Shown: one piece after another, positions 12,525 to 22,054 of the stretch
How the letters are laid out: each line of letters begins with the position of its first letter
Numbering within the stretch: the stretch's first letter is position 1
Source of the DNA: Calycina herbarum
Taxonomy: Eukaryota > Ascomycota > Leotiomycetes > Helotiales > Pezizellaceae
DNA length: 64,000 bases
Direction: 5' to 3'
Assembly: GCA_001414485.1 (NCBI GenBank)
Contig: LLEY01000066.1
Span: forward strand, 1-64,000
The notes under the pieces: model-generated
What the model was told of the DNA's origin: nothing
Database searches by the model: none
The model's input: only the letters and a program-made list of their open reading frames with translations
Program-made: the position numbers and the translations under genes

Positions 12525-12751
12525 ATTTAGCGGGTTGGGTGCTTCTTTCTTTTGGGATAGGGTATGGAGTTTGGGAAGATATGGGGATTTGGAAAGATGT
12601 AGTTAATAGGTTTCTCATGTAAAATTCTTAGATAATGCCCTACTTCAAAAGCGTTTTTCAGGCATAGGGTCACTCTCCTCCTAGGTGGTTCAGGTGGCGG
12701 TAGAATTACGGTCACAGCGACTGCTTTTCCAGCCATATATAATAGCTCATG

Positions 12752-13045
12752 ATAAATTGGACACTGTCCATTGCGGTGTGCAACAAAACTTTTGATTGAA
12801 GAGTCTCACTTAAAATCTCACTCACTGTATGATCGTCTGATAGTTTCGTCCCCTCTTTTATAAATGAAATCAAATAGAACAATTAAGCATTTGCGATGTG
12901 CAACAAAACTTCTATCAAGAAGTCTTCACTTATCTAATCGTCTGATAGTTCATCCTCTCTCTAAGATACCCAAGAACGAGTTGGACACTGTCTAAATTGG
13001 ATTATGCAGCAAATCTTTGAATTGTAGGTCTCACTTCCCTTATTT
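12752..13045. repeat. Degenerate direct repeats, about 120-bp unit
   Basis: TTGCGGTGTGCAACAAAACT at 12771 recurs as TTGCGATGTGCAACAAAACT at 12891, exactly 120 bp later, each followed about 50-60 bp on by ATCGTCTGATAGTT. A third, weaker unit begins with TTGGACACTGTC at 12984, which matches 12757-12768. No open frame spans the units. Confidence 0.7.
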
Positions 13046-13260
13046 TCCACTAAGATAATGGACTTTAAAGTCTTCCTTTCGCTCCTTTATACCTCAACTC
13101 TGCATTTGGTTTTCAACTTTAATCTGCAAATAGCTTTTCCTTCCAATAATTTCCATTCGTAGATAACTTGTGAATAGGTGATTTTGTTTTCTTTTCACAC
13201 TTGGTTTGGTAAGCAAAGAAAGTGCTGTTCGTGTGTGAAATTATTTTCCAAGATCAGTGC

Positions 13261-13356
13261 TATTTGCCTACCAATAGCATCAGAGGCAATTAGTAGGTCA
13301 CCTACCGATAGTTTCTGATCATTTGCAAGGCTATCGGTAGGTTACCTACAAACTGC
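13261..13356. repeat. GTAGGT-ACCTAC palindromic repeat pair (family also at 58.8 kb)
   Basis: Two copies of the palindrome are present, AGTAGGTCACCTACCGATAG near 13292 and CGGTAGGTTACCTACAAACT near 13335, with related CTACCAATAGC at 13268. The same palindrome with the same flanks (CGATAG, AAT) recurs at 58791-59050. Confidence 0.6.
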
Positions 13357-13963
13357 TTCAAAATTCCAAATTTTGCAAGAGATCAAGAGTTATACATTCA
13401 AGAAAACCCTCTTTTTTTTGCCTTCGAGAGAAAATCAAAAATCCAAACCACCAGTCTAAGGTTCTTCCTCATCATTCGGTATTCCTTCCATGATTGGTCA
13501 GGAAATACGAGGTGCAGGGATGATATTTGCAACCTCTTGTTGTCTAGCTGGTAAGTTGTGGGTAAGCTACGAGTGAGCTAGCGGGTAAGCTGGTTTACTC
13601 CCACAACTTATTAACTCACCCACAATCAACCGGCTTACCCTTGACATATTGGCGTACCTTTAACATATTGGCTTACTTACAAAAATGAAATTAGTTTACT
13701 TGCAAGTTACCTCGATGGGATCACCAACCCTGACCTTTTCCCTCAAAACACTATTCCTTCGTGAATATAACTATTTACTAGTATATCTTCAATTGTATGT
13801 AGAAAGTAAGTATTTCCGACCGTTGGTTGTTGTGTAATTAATTGTCTAAGTAAAAAGGCCAGGGCTATAAGGGGGATTAGGATCCCAGCTCGTTTACGAC
13901 TCATCTTGTCAGAAAACAAAACTTACTTCGACTTTTGATTAATTATATGAGCAATCTGTTCTA

Positions 13964-14015
13964 TGGTGTTCCGCAATACGAGGTATTGCGCAAATAGACG
14001 TCTATTTGCGCAATT
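13964..14015 (+). repeat. Left terminal inverted repeat with two nested palindromes
   Basis: This arm contains the hairpin CGCAATAC-GAG-GTATTGCG (13972-13990), overlapping a perfect 30-bp palindrome at 13985-14014 centred on GAC|GTC. The partner arm is 16500-16551. The nested palindromes mean each element end can fold on itself. Confidence 0.8.
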
Positions 14016-14140
14016 TCCATCTATTTAGATAATAGACTAAGTAATTCCGCGATTATTTTTACTAGTCTAATTGCCCAATTAGACTAAGAAAAATATAGTA
14101 AATTTAAACTCCTAAATACAAAAATGAAGCTATTCCCAGC

Positions 14141-14398
14141 TTACTTTTTCGGCTTACGACCAGCCCCTGGTCTTGCCCCCCCTCTACCCCCCTTTTTAGC
14201 TAGCTTCTTTTGAGGAGGCGCACGTGCTGTCTTCTTTACTCTCTTTACTCTAGCTACTTCTTCCGCCTCTTTAGCCTCTCTATTACTTATAATCACTTCA
14301 ATAGGCTTATTATCACTTATTCTCGCCCCCTTTCGCTTACGCCCTACTCTTTGCATCCCAGAGAGTGCTCTACGCCCATTGGTCAGTTGCCACGCCAC
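14141..14398 (-). pseudogene. Surviving C-terminal fragment of the transposon protein, basic GRP-type tail
   Basis: An 85-codon frame is still open inside the decayed element and ends at the stop 14141-14143. It is strongly basic (RVGRKRKGARIS, RVKRVKKTARAPP) and ends GARPGAGRKPKK, like an AT-hook or nuclear-localisation tail. It lies downstream of the integrase core on the same strand, so it is probably the C-terminus of the same protein rather than a free gene. Upstream the frame is broken by many stops. Confidence 0.55.
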
Positions 14399-16499
14399 GC
14401 CTAGCTTAACCTTAGGCTGCTTTTGTATATTAGATCTTATAAAGAGGGATATACGCTGAGGGGGTTAGAGATTTTCCCTATTAAGCTCGTAGTACTGATA
14501 TCTCCCACTTAAAAGTCTATGCTCGCACGTTAATTAGTAGCTACTAGGATAATGATCGTTAACTCGGCAGAACATACGTATTAGTTCGGTCTTTAGCCGA
14601 AGTTGTAAGGGGATAAGAAGTGTAACTATAGCTCCTTTTATAAAAACTTCAGCTGCTTTAAGAGTGTTTTTTACTAGCATTCTCTCTCTTGCTTGTTCAT
14701 TCTTTATAGAAACTCGTTTCTCTATCTTAGAAAGTATTAGAGCTTTAGTCTCTAGAGCTATATTAGTATCTAATACTTCTTCTTCTTCCAGCCTACTAAG
14801 AAGTTAGTAAAAGAGAGGTAAAAAGAGGGGTAAGATATACGTACATAGGCTAAGCACTAGAAAGCTAGTAAGGCTTTCTACTAAACTAGGCCTCAAAGGG
14901 AGTAACGTAAGCTAGGAGTATAGTAGTAGGTGTAAGGTTAATAACTTCTTAAAGTTCTAGAAGTAGTGAAACCTACTCCTAGAGGCTGCCAGCTCAGTCT
15001 ATACAGAACACAGAGAGACGAGCTTTAAATGTGCCATTTGCCTTCTCTATACTCCCCTAGGTTTGAGGGTGATAGGCACGACTACGAATCTGCGTAATAG
15101 GTGGATTTCGTAACTCGTATAGTACTGTAAGCTCTCTCTTAAACTTAGTACCGTTGTCGTAATAGAATTTATAAGGGGAACCGTTATTCAAGATCTAGTA
15201 GGCTATAAAATAATTAGTTTTTATTAAGTCAAAGTAAGGTAAGAACATACTAATAGCCTCGGCAATAGTCTTACTCTCCTTATTCTTTAGAGTGTATAGC
15301 CACACGTACCTTAAGAAGTGATCTTTAATCTAGAGGATCTACTTAAAGCTCTATGATTCGTTATATCTAGAGAAGAAGGGTAGATTAGGTTAAGAAGTAA
15401 AGTCTATAAGATCTATATAGACTCTATTAAGGCAACGGCGTAAGGTAATTAGCTAGATAATAGTCGGTTCACGAGAAGCCCTTATAAGAGCACAGCATAT
15501 ACACCTCTTAAGGATAAACTCTACGTCTTTCTATAAGATCCTATAATATAACTCTATACAGCGTATATAAGTCTTGTTTACACCTAAGTTTATTAGTTAA
15601 TTAAACAAGAATAAGTAGAGTTAGGCACTTACCAGCATGCTTTAGTCTACAATATACTCTAGTAATAAGATCAAAGGCGTTATAGGTATAAACTACGTAT
15701 CTCTTTAGGTAATCCGTTCTACGAACTGATTTAGGTTAACGATATACTTGGTTATTATTAAGTATATACTTATTAAGAGCTTTAAACTTTACTGTAGATT
15801 GCCTTACTCTTTCTACTATCAGGAGACCTTAAGAGACTACTTGCTTTAGGTTTTATAGCTAATCACGGTACTCGAATCGCTTATAAGAAGTGAGATATCT
15901 CTTATTAGGAGAGGCTTCAAGGTAGTTGTGAAATTCCTGCTTAGCTAAAGTACTAAAAGGGGTGATATTTAGCGGTTTAGAGCCCTCAAGGGGGAATAGA
16001 GGGGCGAACCGGACCCTTTAAGGTGAAGAGTAAGGGTCGTTAACGTCTATAATAGCAGGGTAAAAGAGGGGTAAAGATAGGATAGAAATATAAGGTTAAA
16101 ATACTTTGGTTCTTTAAGAAAAAGAAAGAGATATCTAGTTAACTATATAGAATAACTCCTAGTAGTAAGATAAGAGAGAAGTGCCGTTCTCCTAGCCTCC
16201 CTAACCTCCCCCTTTTTAACTAACCCACCTTATTTTACCCACTTTTCACCTACCGACATACTTCTAAAACCTTAGCAAACATAAAGAAAGTTAAATATTA
16301 CTACTAGGTATCTATTAATCTTATATCTAAGTTTTAAAAAAGTTTTAACTATTCTTTATTAGGCAGGTAAAGTGGGAATAGCCTCAAATAAGTGCTAGGA
16401 GTGACGTGGAGAGAGTTTTGAAAAAAGTGTATTTAATTAAAATCGCGGTATTAGACACCCGATTTGGGCCATCTATTGGTTTGCGCAATCCAGAATTTA

Positions 16500-16551
16500 T
16501 TGCCCAAATAGATTAGTCTAATTGCGCAATACCTCGTATTGCGGAACACCA
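16500..16551 (-). repeat. Right terminal inverted repeat
   Basis: On the reverse strand it reads TGGTGTTCCGCAATACGAGG, then TATTGCGCAATTAGAC. It is the mirror of the left arm at 13964, with one base change in the first ~38 positions and a small insertion further in. Confidence 0.8.
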
Positions 16552-16553
16552 TA

Positions 16554-17359
16554 GCACAAATCGAACCCTTATTACATTTTTATTACTGCACTCAAGAGAA
16601 CTTAACATATAATACTAAAGCCAACTAATACCATCTAACTAATTTTTAAGTAGCTTACTCACCGATTTTACTGACTCATTCGCTAAGAACTCTTGAGGGT
16701 GTTCATTGAGATCGTTGAGATCTCGGTAAGTTAATCTTGTGCTACGCCCACTATTAGGCCAATATTCAATACTGTAGGATAACAGAGATAGAATCCCGGC
16801 ACTTGACTCGAAATTCTAGATATGCGATGCCTTCTTCTGAGAATAATCCCTTTTGCAATTCGAGAAGAAAATCAGCAATGGCCTGCGTTAAGTACCAACC
16901 CAGTAAACACAACCTTCTCACACACACGCCCACGAAAGCCAAAAACCAAAATTAACAAATATTTCATTCTATTTCCTCGTACTTCTCAGGGCTACCACCA
17001 AGGATCCCACCCCCGGTAGCAACCCTCAAGAGTAAGTAATAGCGGGGAGGTTCCTTAAAAATCAGCTTGCCTCAAAGGCAAGCCCTAGGGTATAAGTACA
17101 TAAGAAAAATAGTTGCAGTTCAATTCGTCCGTTTTTCCCAACGTCAATCGACTTTGCCCTTTTCCCTCGAATCCTGCAATCATGCCATAACCATTATCTC
17201 CTATCCAATTCATCGCTGATGAAAGAAAAACTCCTCAATCCCAAGTCCCCAGATTTCTAAATGATGAACTGCCCATTCCCTGTATGTAAACGCCCACCGC
17301 CGCCTAGTAATGTGATCCCATAAACTCCCCTTATCTCTATTCCCATTGTAAATGAACGC
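16554..17359. other. Intergenic region, no gene seen
   Basis: These 806 bp lie between the transposon and the stop of the 1531-aa gene and are expected to hold its 3' UTR. A 65-codon plus frame (16822-17019) shows no domain and is not called. Confidence 0.5.
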
Positions 17360-20300
17360 CTAATTGAGCGGTCCTTTAATCTTATAAAGATCAACCTCAA
17401 AACAAACACTGATAATCTCTACCGGCAACCACTCCAACCCATCCGCCCGATCCATCTCCACAAAGAAAGGCACCTGCCACCCGAGATCCTGCCGTGCCTT
17501 CCTCAACGCCGGGATCACCTTGTTGACGTGATAATTCACATGGTCAATCTTCGCTCCAGCAGGCTTAAGGTACTTGATGAAGAGCTCCAACGCATGGTTA
17601 TTCGCCAACTCAATATCAGACCAGTGATTAAGAATCTCAGGCTCAGTGGTTTCCCTCTCCACACCCGTCTCCGCGTTTGTCGTGCGTCTAACGATGGTAC
17701 GTTTAACGAAGTAAGTCTTCTCGAAGAAGCGAAGTTTTCTGATCTCATTCATGCCACAATCGGCGGGATTCATATCCTTAGATTTGAAATCCACACCAAG
17801 CCAGATATCGAGCATGTTCTCCCCTTCTTTATCCATGGTGAAGGTTCCTTGGTAAAGATCATCGTCCCAGGACTCGTTGACATCACTAGGTTTGTTATCT
17901 CGGTATCGGTTGGCTAATTCTTTGACGGCTTCGATTGCCTCGTCGTAGTTGAGGAAGGCTTGTCGGGTGTATGGTGGTTGCTCCCTTCCGTTTTTGGTCA
18001 TGCATTCCATGATGGTGTACATTCTGACACAATTCTCTGGGTCGTCCGCGAATTGAGGTTTGTGAAGTGCTCGGCGTTTCTTTGGTTGAGCTACTGGCTC
18101 CTCGATTTGGGTACCAAGCTCATCGGCGTTGGGACGAGAACTCGACTTTCGACTTCTGTTTCGGCTTGTGTTGCTTTGGCTGGTGGCATCGTCATCATTA
18201 GACTCTGTATCACTTGAATCCGGAGTATCTGGGTCTTCCTCGGACGCATCGGAGCTATCAGAGTCGGATTCGTCTGCACAAGTCATGCGAATGGGTTGGT
18301 TGGGTTGTGAGCGTCTCCCTTGGCTCATTGCATTAAGGGTCTCCCGAACAGATCGAAGTTGTGCCTTTCGCTCAAGTGCCTCGGGGCTGTCATCGTCAGT
18401 ATCTTCAGCATCCTCATCGTTATTTGCTTGAGATGCATTGAGATTCAAGCTTGCCAAGTGGTCAGCGCCAAAGTTTTTGATCTTGTCGTTCATAGCACGG
18501 GTAGCAGCGGTCTTTGCTTTTCGTCTCTATGATATTTTCATTAGTATAATGTTTTCAAAACATAGAAGGGGTTACTTACCTCTCGCTTATCCATGAAATC
18601 CTCAAGTTTTGACATCAATTCCACTTTGGACAATTCAACGCCATTCTTTTCGGCCTCTTCAATCAGCTTGACCCTCTGCTTCTCCCGAGCTTTCACGGTC
18701 TCCTTTTGCTTTTTTCTTTCATTGTGATACTTGCTTTGTTCCTGGCGGCGAAGAGCTTTTGCTGCAACTTGTTTCTCGTGCTCAAGTGCCTCTTTCTTCT
18801 TCTGCTCAGCCTCAAGTCTAACTCGATCCTCATCGCTAAGAAGAATAAGTCCTGGCTTGGCGACATTAGATGCAGCAGGTTCCTTTGGAACAACCGCAGC
18901 GATTTTCTTAGCTGGTGGAGGAGGCTCAGCAAAATTCGCAGCAATATAAGTCGGAAAAAGCGCCGAAGATAACTGTTTCTCAATACTTTTTCCAGTACCC
19001 TTCGTAGCTCTCGGTCTAGCCGCTGGCTTGACTTGCTTAGGTTCCGGTTGGGAATCAGATGCTCTTGCAGCCTTGGGCTCAGGTCTCTTGGGAAGCACAG
19101 CCAGAGGAGCAGATTTCTCGCGTTCTCTTCTTGCCATGCGTGACTTGAGTCTTTCTGCCGTTCTCTGAGCATTGATCTCTTGCTCTCGAATATCCCTGTG
19201 GCTATCGACCTTTTTGTGTGCTTGTGCAAGAGCCATCAACTCTGCGGCAGTAGTAGGTCCCTTTGACTTGCCTCGGATAGTTCGTATGTCGAGATCATAG
19301 AGATCGTTCAAGCCAGATCTGTCGAAAACAAGAGGTTGTTTGTCTTTTGGAGCAGCAGTAACTGCTTCGGTGCCACTGTGAAAAGGTAAGTAAATAAGCG
19401 AGAATGATGGAAGTGACTTACTCATGACTCGGTGGAACGTTGGCGGGAACAAATAAGTTGGACTCCAAATCATTGACATCCTTACTGGTGGTACCGTTAA
19501 TGCCGTTGGTGCCATTGGTGATAGATTGCTCCTGGTCGTTGGTGACCTCTTTCTCCTTACCCTTGCTGGATTCTCCAATTTTCTCCCCAGCTTGAGCAGT
19601 ATTATTATCACCAAGGCAAATAATACTGCTATCATCGGAGCTAATCTTCGAAGCGTGGATAGAAGAAAATTGTTTCTTCAAAGCCTCCCCCCTAGCCTTT
19701 TGCGCCTCAAGTAATTTTTCCTGGACCTGCACTTCATTCGCCTTGAGCCTCTTCTTTTCGGCCTCGAGCTTCGCTTCTTCTTTCTTCTTCCTATCGGCTT
19801 CAATTTTGGCTTGAGCAGCTTCACGGCGTTCCTCCCTTGCCTTCGCTTCTTCTTTCTCGTCTTCTTTCCGATTTTTTGCTCTGCGAATTTGGTTGCGGGA
19901 TTCTTCAAGTTGCTTTTGAAGTTTCGCTTGCTCGGCTCTTTCTTGTTGAGCAGCAAGGACCTTGCGTTGCTCCAACTCCCGGCTTTCTTTCTCATGGGCG
20001 GCAGCTAACTGGCGTTCCTTTCTTTTCTGCTCGAGGCGCTTACGTTCCTCAGCCTTGTTCTTCTCCTCTCCGACAGGGTCATCACCGAATATTGAGCCTT
20101 CTGAAGCCTTCCGTTCTTTTTCAAGAATGATAGTAGCGGCTCTCTCTTGCCGCTTTTGTTCTTGGACAACTGGGTCAACTTCTTCGGGTGCTACACATTT
20201 CCCCCGTTTTCTGGCTCCGGGCTTGGAAGCAGGCGCAATACGATCCTTCATGGGAGTTTCAATGATCGGATGCTCGTCAAAGGGTAAGATAGGGAATCGC

Positions 20301-22054
20301 CTCACACTCCCATCTGGAGAAATAAGGTCAATGATTTGTTTTTGGATCGGCGTGACTGGTTCTTTCTTCCGTGCCTTGAATGATATACCTCCCTTTGGTA
20401 CGTCATTGGCATATTGTTGAGTCTGGGGAACTCCATTCTTACCACGCATGCGAAGTCGGGCGCGTTGCATGTGTTCGAGCAACGAACCGCTCTCACTTGT
20501 CGGATATGGAATTTCTGTCTTATGTTGGGGTGTAACAGGAGGATCCGCTTTAGGAATCTTGCGATTTGGAGTTTGGAAAAAATTGAATGGACCTGGGTTT
20601 TGTGGAAACTCCGGTGGTGTAACAAAGTTGGAAGAAGACGCATGAGAATGCTGGGTGCCTGCCATCCTCTGCGGAGTTACTGGTTCTGGAGCTACAGTTC
20701 GGCTTCTGTTAAAGGATCGGCTATCTGCTCCCTGTATATGAGTTCCGTTGACAAAGTGGTTGTTGCCATGACTGGGAGGGCCATTCGGATCAACAGTCTG
20801 AGTTCTCTGGAATCTGTTCGTGGCTGGAGGTGGAGGCAAAGGAAGATCATCGTCCTCACTCGAACTAGCCCATTGACCGGTTTGCATATTGACTTTACGC
20901 GAATCTCCTTCAACGCTGCGATAAATTGAGGGTCCCACGCTCTTACCTCTTTTGGGTGTAGTTTTTGGCTGTGCGGGAGGTGCAACACTTTGGCCTCTAG
21001 TGTAGCGATTTGGGATGTTGGAATTCATAGGCTTATGGTTTTCCTTTTCCTTCCACGCACTTTCTCTGATAGAGTCAACAAAGTGCTTTTTAGGAGTGTT
21101 GTCGCTGGAATCCCAAATGGCTGGCTGTAATTTGGGTTGACCAGGTGATGAACCATTCTGTTGTGATCGTGGGAATCCGTTTGGTTGGCCTGTTTGGGGG
21201 GAGTTCTGGACATCATACAATCCTTGAGGATATTTGCCTAGCCCATTCATTGCAGAGCCTAGAATAGGTATCGATGCATGATTTCCATTGACATAGCCAT
21301 TTGCGACTCCAGGAGGGAAGTGAGGACCATGCTTTCCCAAAGGGGAGTTGGTGAAACCATTCCGAGTAGGTGAAGGCAGAGCCATGCCGTTAGGAGAACC
21401 GTAACTACCATTTGAAGCCGAGTTGTTTCGAGTGCCTCCGCTCTGCATTAGTAATTGCTCCTCCTCCGCCACAATGGAATTGAATTGTTCCTTGTGCGTG
21501 CTCATGGTTTCTGAGAAGAGGTTGTCTTTTTGTCTTTGCAGCTCCTGAAGGCGTGCTTCGACCTCTGGGGGGTGTTGCCTTCCTGGAGTGCGTGGAGCAC
21601 GACTTCCCATCACAGGCACTCCGTTTCGATACCCGTTCGGACTGCCTGGGCCATACATATTGGCGTCCCTCATTTTGACTTGATTCTGGTATTCCATTTT
21701 GATCTTGTCACCTGGGGAGTGACCGTGTTCGTTGAAAACAGAACCAGCACGGTAAGGCTTTTTGAGTGATCGATTGCTTATTGGAGCCCTACTCGCCGCT
21801 CGTTTTCGCGATCCTCTTTCGGGGGATTCGCTCGAGAGTGATATTGGATCGTATACAGACGAGCCACCATTGACACTGCCGTTGTGTTGAGGGCGTGATG
21901 GCATGCGCGAAGTAGATCTTCCTCGTTGGGCTTGTTGTCGAACGCTTCGATTTTGCCAGTTCACAGTATTCTGAATTTCAGAGGCATCAATCATCGGTTC
22001 ATCCTGGTTGGGAGGTTTTTGGTGATCTTGGTAGGTGGGTTGGTACTGCGTCAT
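17360..22054 (-). CDS. Large coiled-coil, acidic-serine protein of unknown function, 3 exons, 1531 aa
   Basis: Exons (minus): 22054-19422, 19375-18580, 18526-17360; introns of 46 and 53 bp with GTAAGT donors; spliced 4596 nt. I do not recognise the family. Residues 1-500 are Asn/Gly/Pro/Ser-rich and disordered. A long charged coiled coil (RKRLEQKRKERQLAAAHEKE and onward) covers roughly 670-800. A second charged helical stretch rich in Lys/Glu is encoded by exon 2. Exon 3 has an acid/serine tract (ESDSDSSDASEEDPDTPDSS), a basic run PKKRRALHKP that could act as a nuclear signal, and a compact, probably folded C-terminal domain of ~230 residues (PENCVRMYTIMECMTKNGRE ... EVDLYKIKGPLN) with many aromatic residues. 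Nuclear location is inferred from composition. The ATG at 22054 opens the frame. Confidence 0.85.

Larger units (their letters stand above)
12525..13961. other. Repeat-rich intergenic region
   Basis: No gene is supported. The region holds a 120-bp direct repeat (12752-13045), a pair of GTAGGT/ACCTAC palindromes (13261-13356) and an inverted repeat around AAGTTGTGGG/CCCACAACTT (about 13545-13605). It abuts a transposon at 13962. A 69-codon minus frame at 12527-12736 overlaps the 3' end of the neighbouring gene's transcript and is not called. Confidence 0.6.
13962..16553 (-). mobile_element. RIP-decayed TIR transposon with retroviral-type integrase
   Basis: Terminal inverted repeats start TGGTGTTCCGCAATACGAGG at 13964 and at 16551 (reverse strand). 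They match for about 52 bp with few differences and are flanked by TA on both sides (13962-13963, 16552-16553), consistent with a TA target duplication. The minus strand carries a dead integrase from about 15700 to 14800. Its parts are a zinc-binding part (GVNKTYIRCIELYYRIL, then KDVEFILKRCICCALIRASR), a core (KDHFLRYVWLYTLKNKESKT, DNGTKFKRELTVLYELRNPP, then AYHPQT), and INLTPTTILLAYVTPFEA followed by FSRKPY. Many in-frame TAG codons sit where family members have Gln, as CAG-to-TAG mutation would give. The interior is very AT-rich with abundant CTAG. A remnant basic tail frame survives at 14141-14398. Confidence 0.8.

Noticed and set aside
12527..12736. 69-codon minus frame beginning MAGKAVAVTV
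   Set aside because: Located in the 3' flank of the NAPE-PLD-like gene; no family and no splice continuation found.
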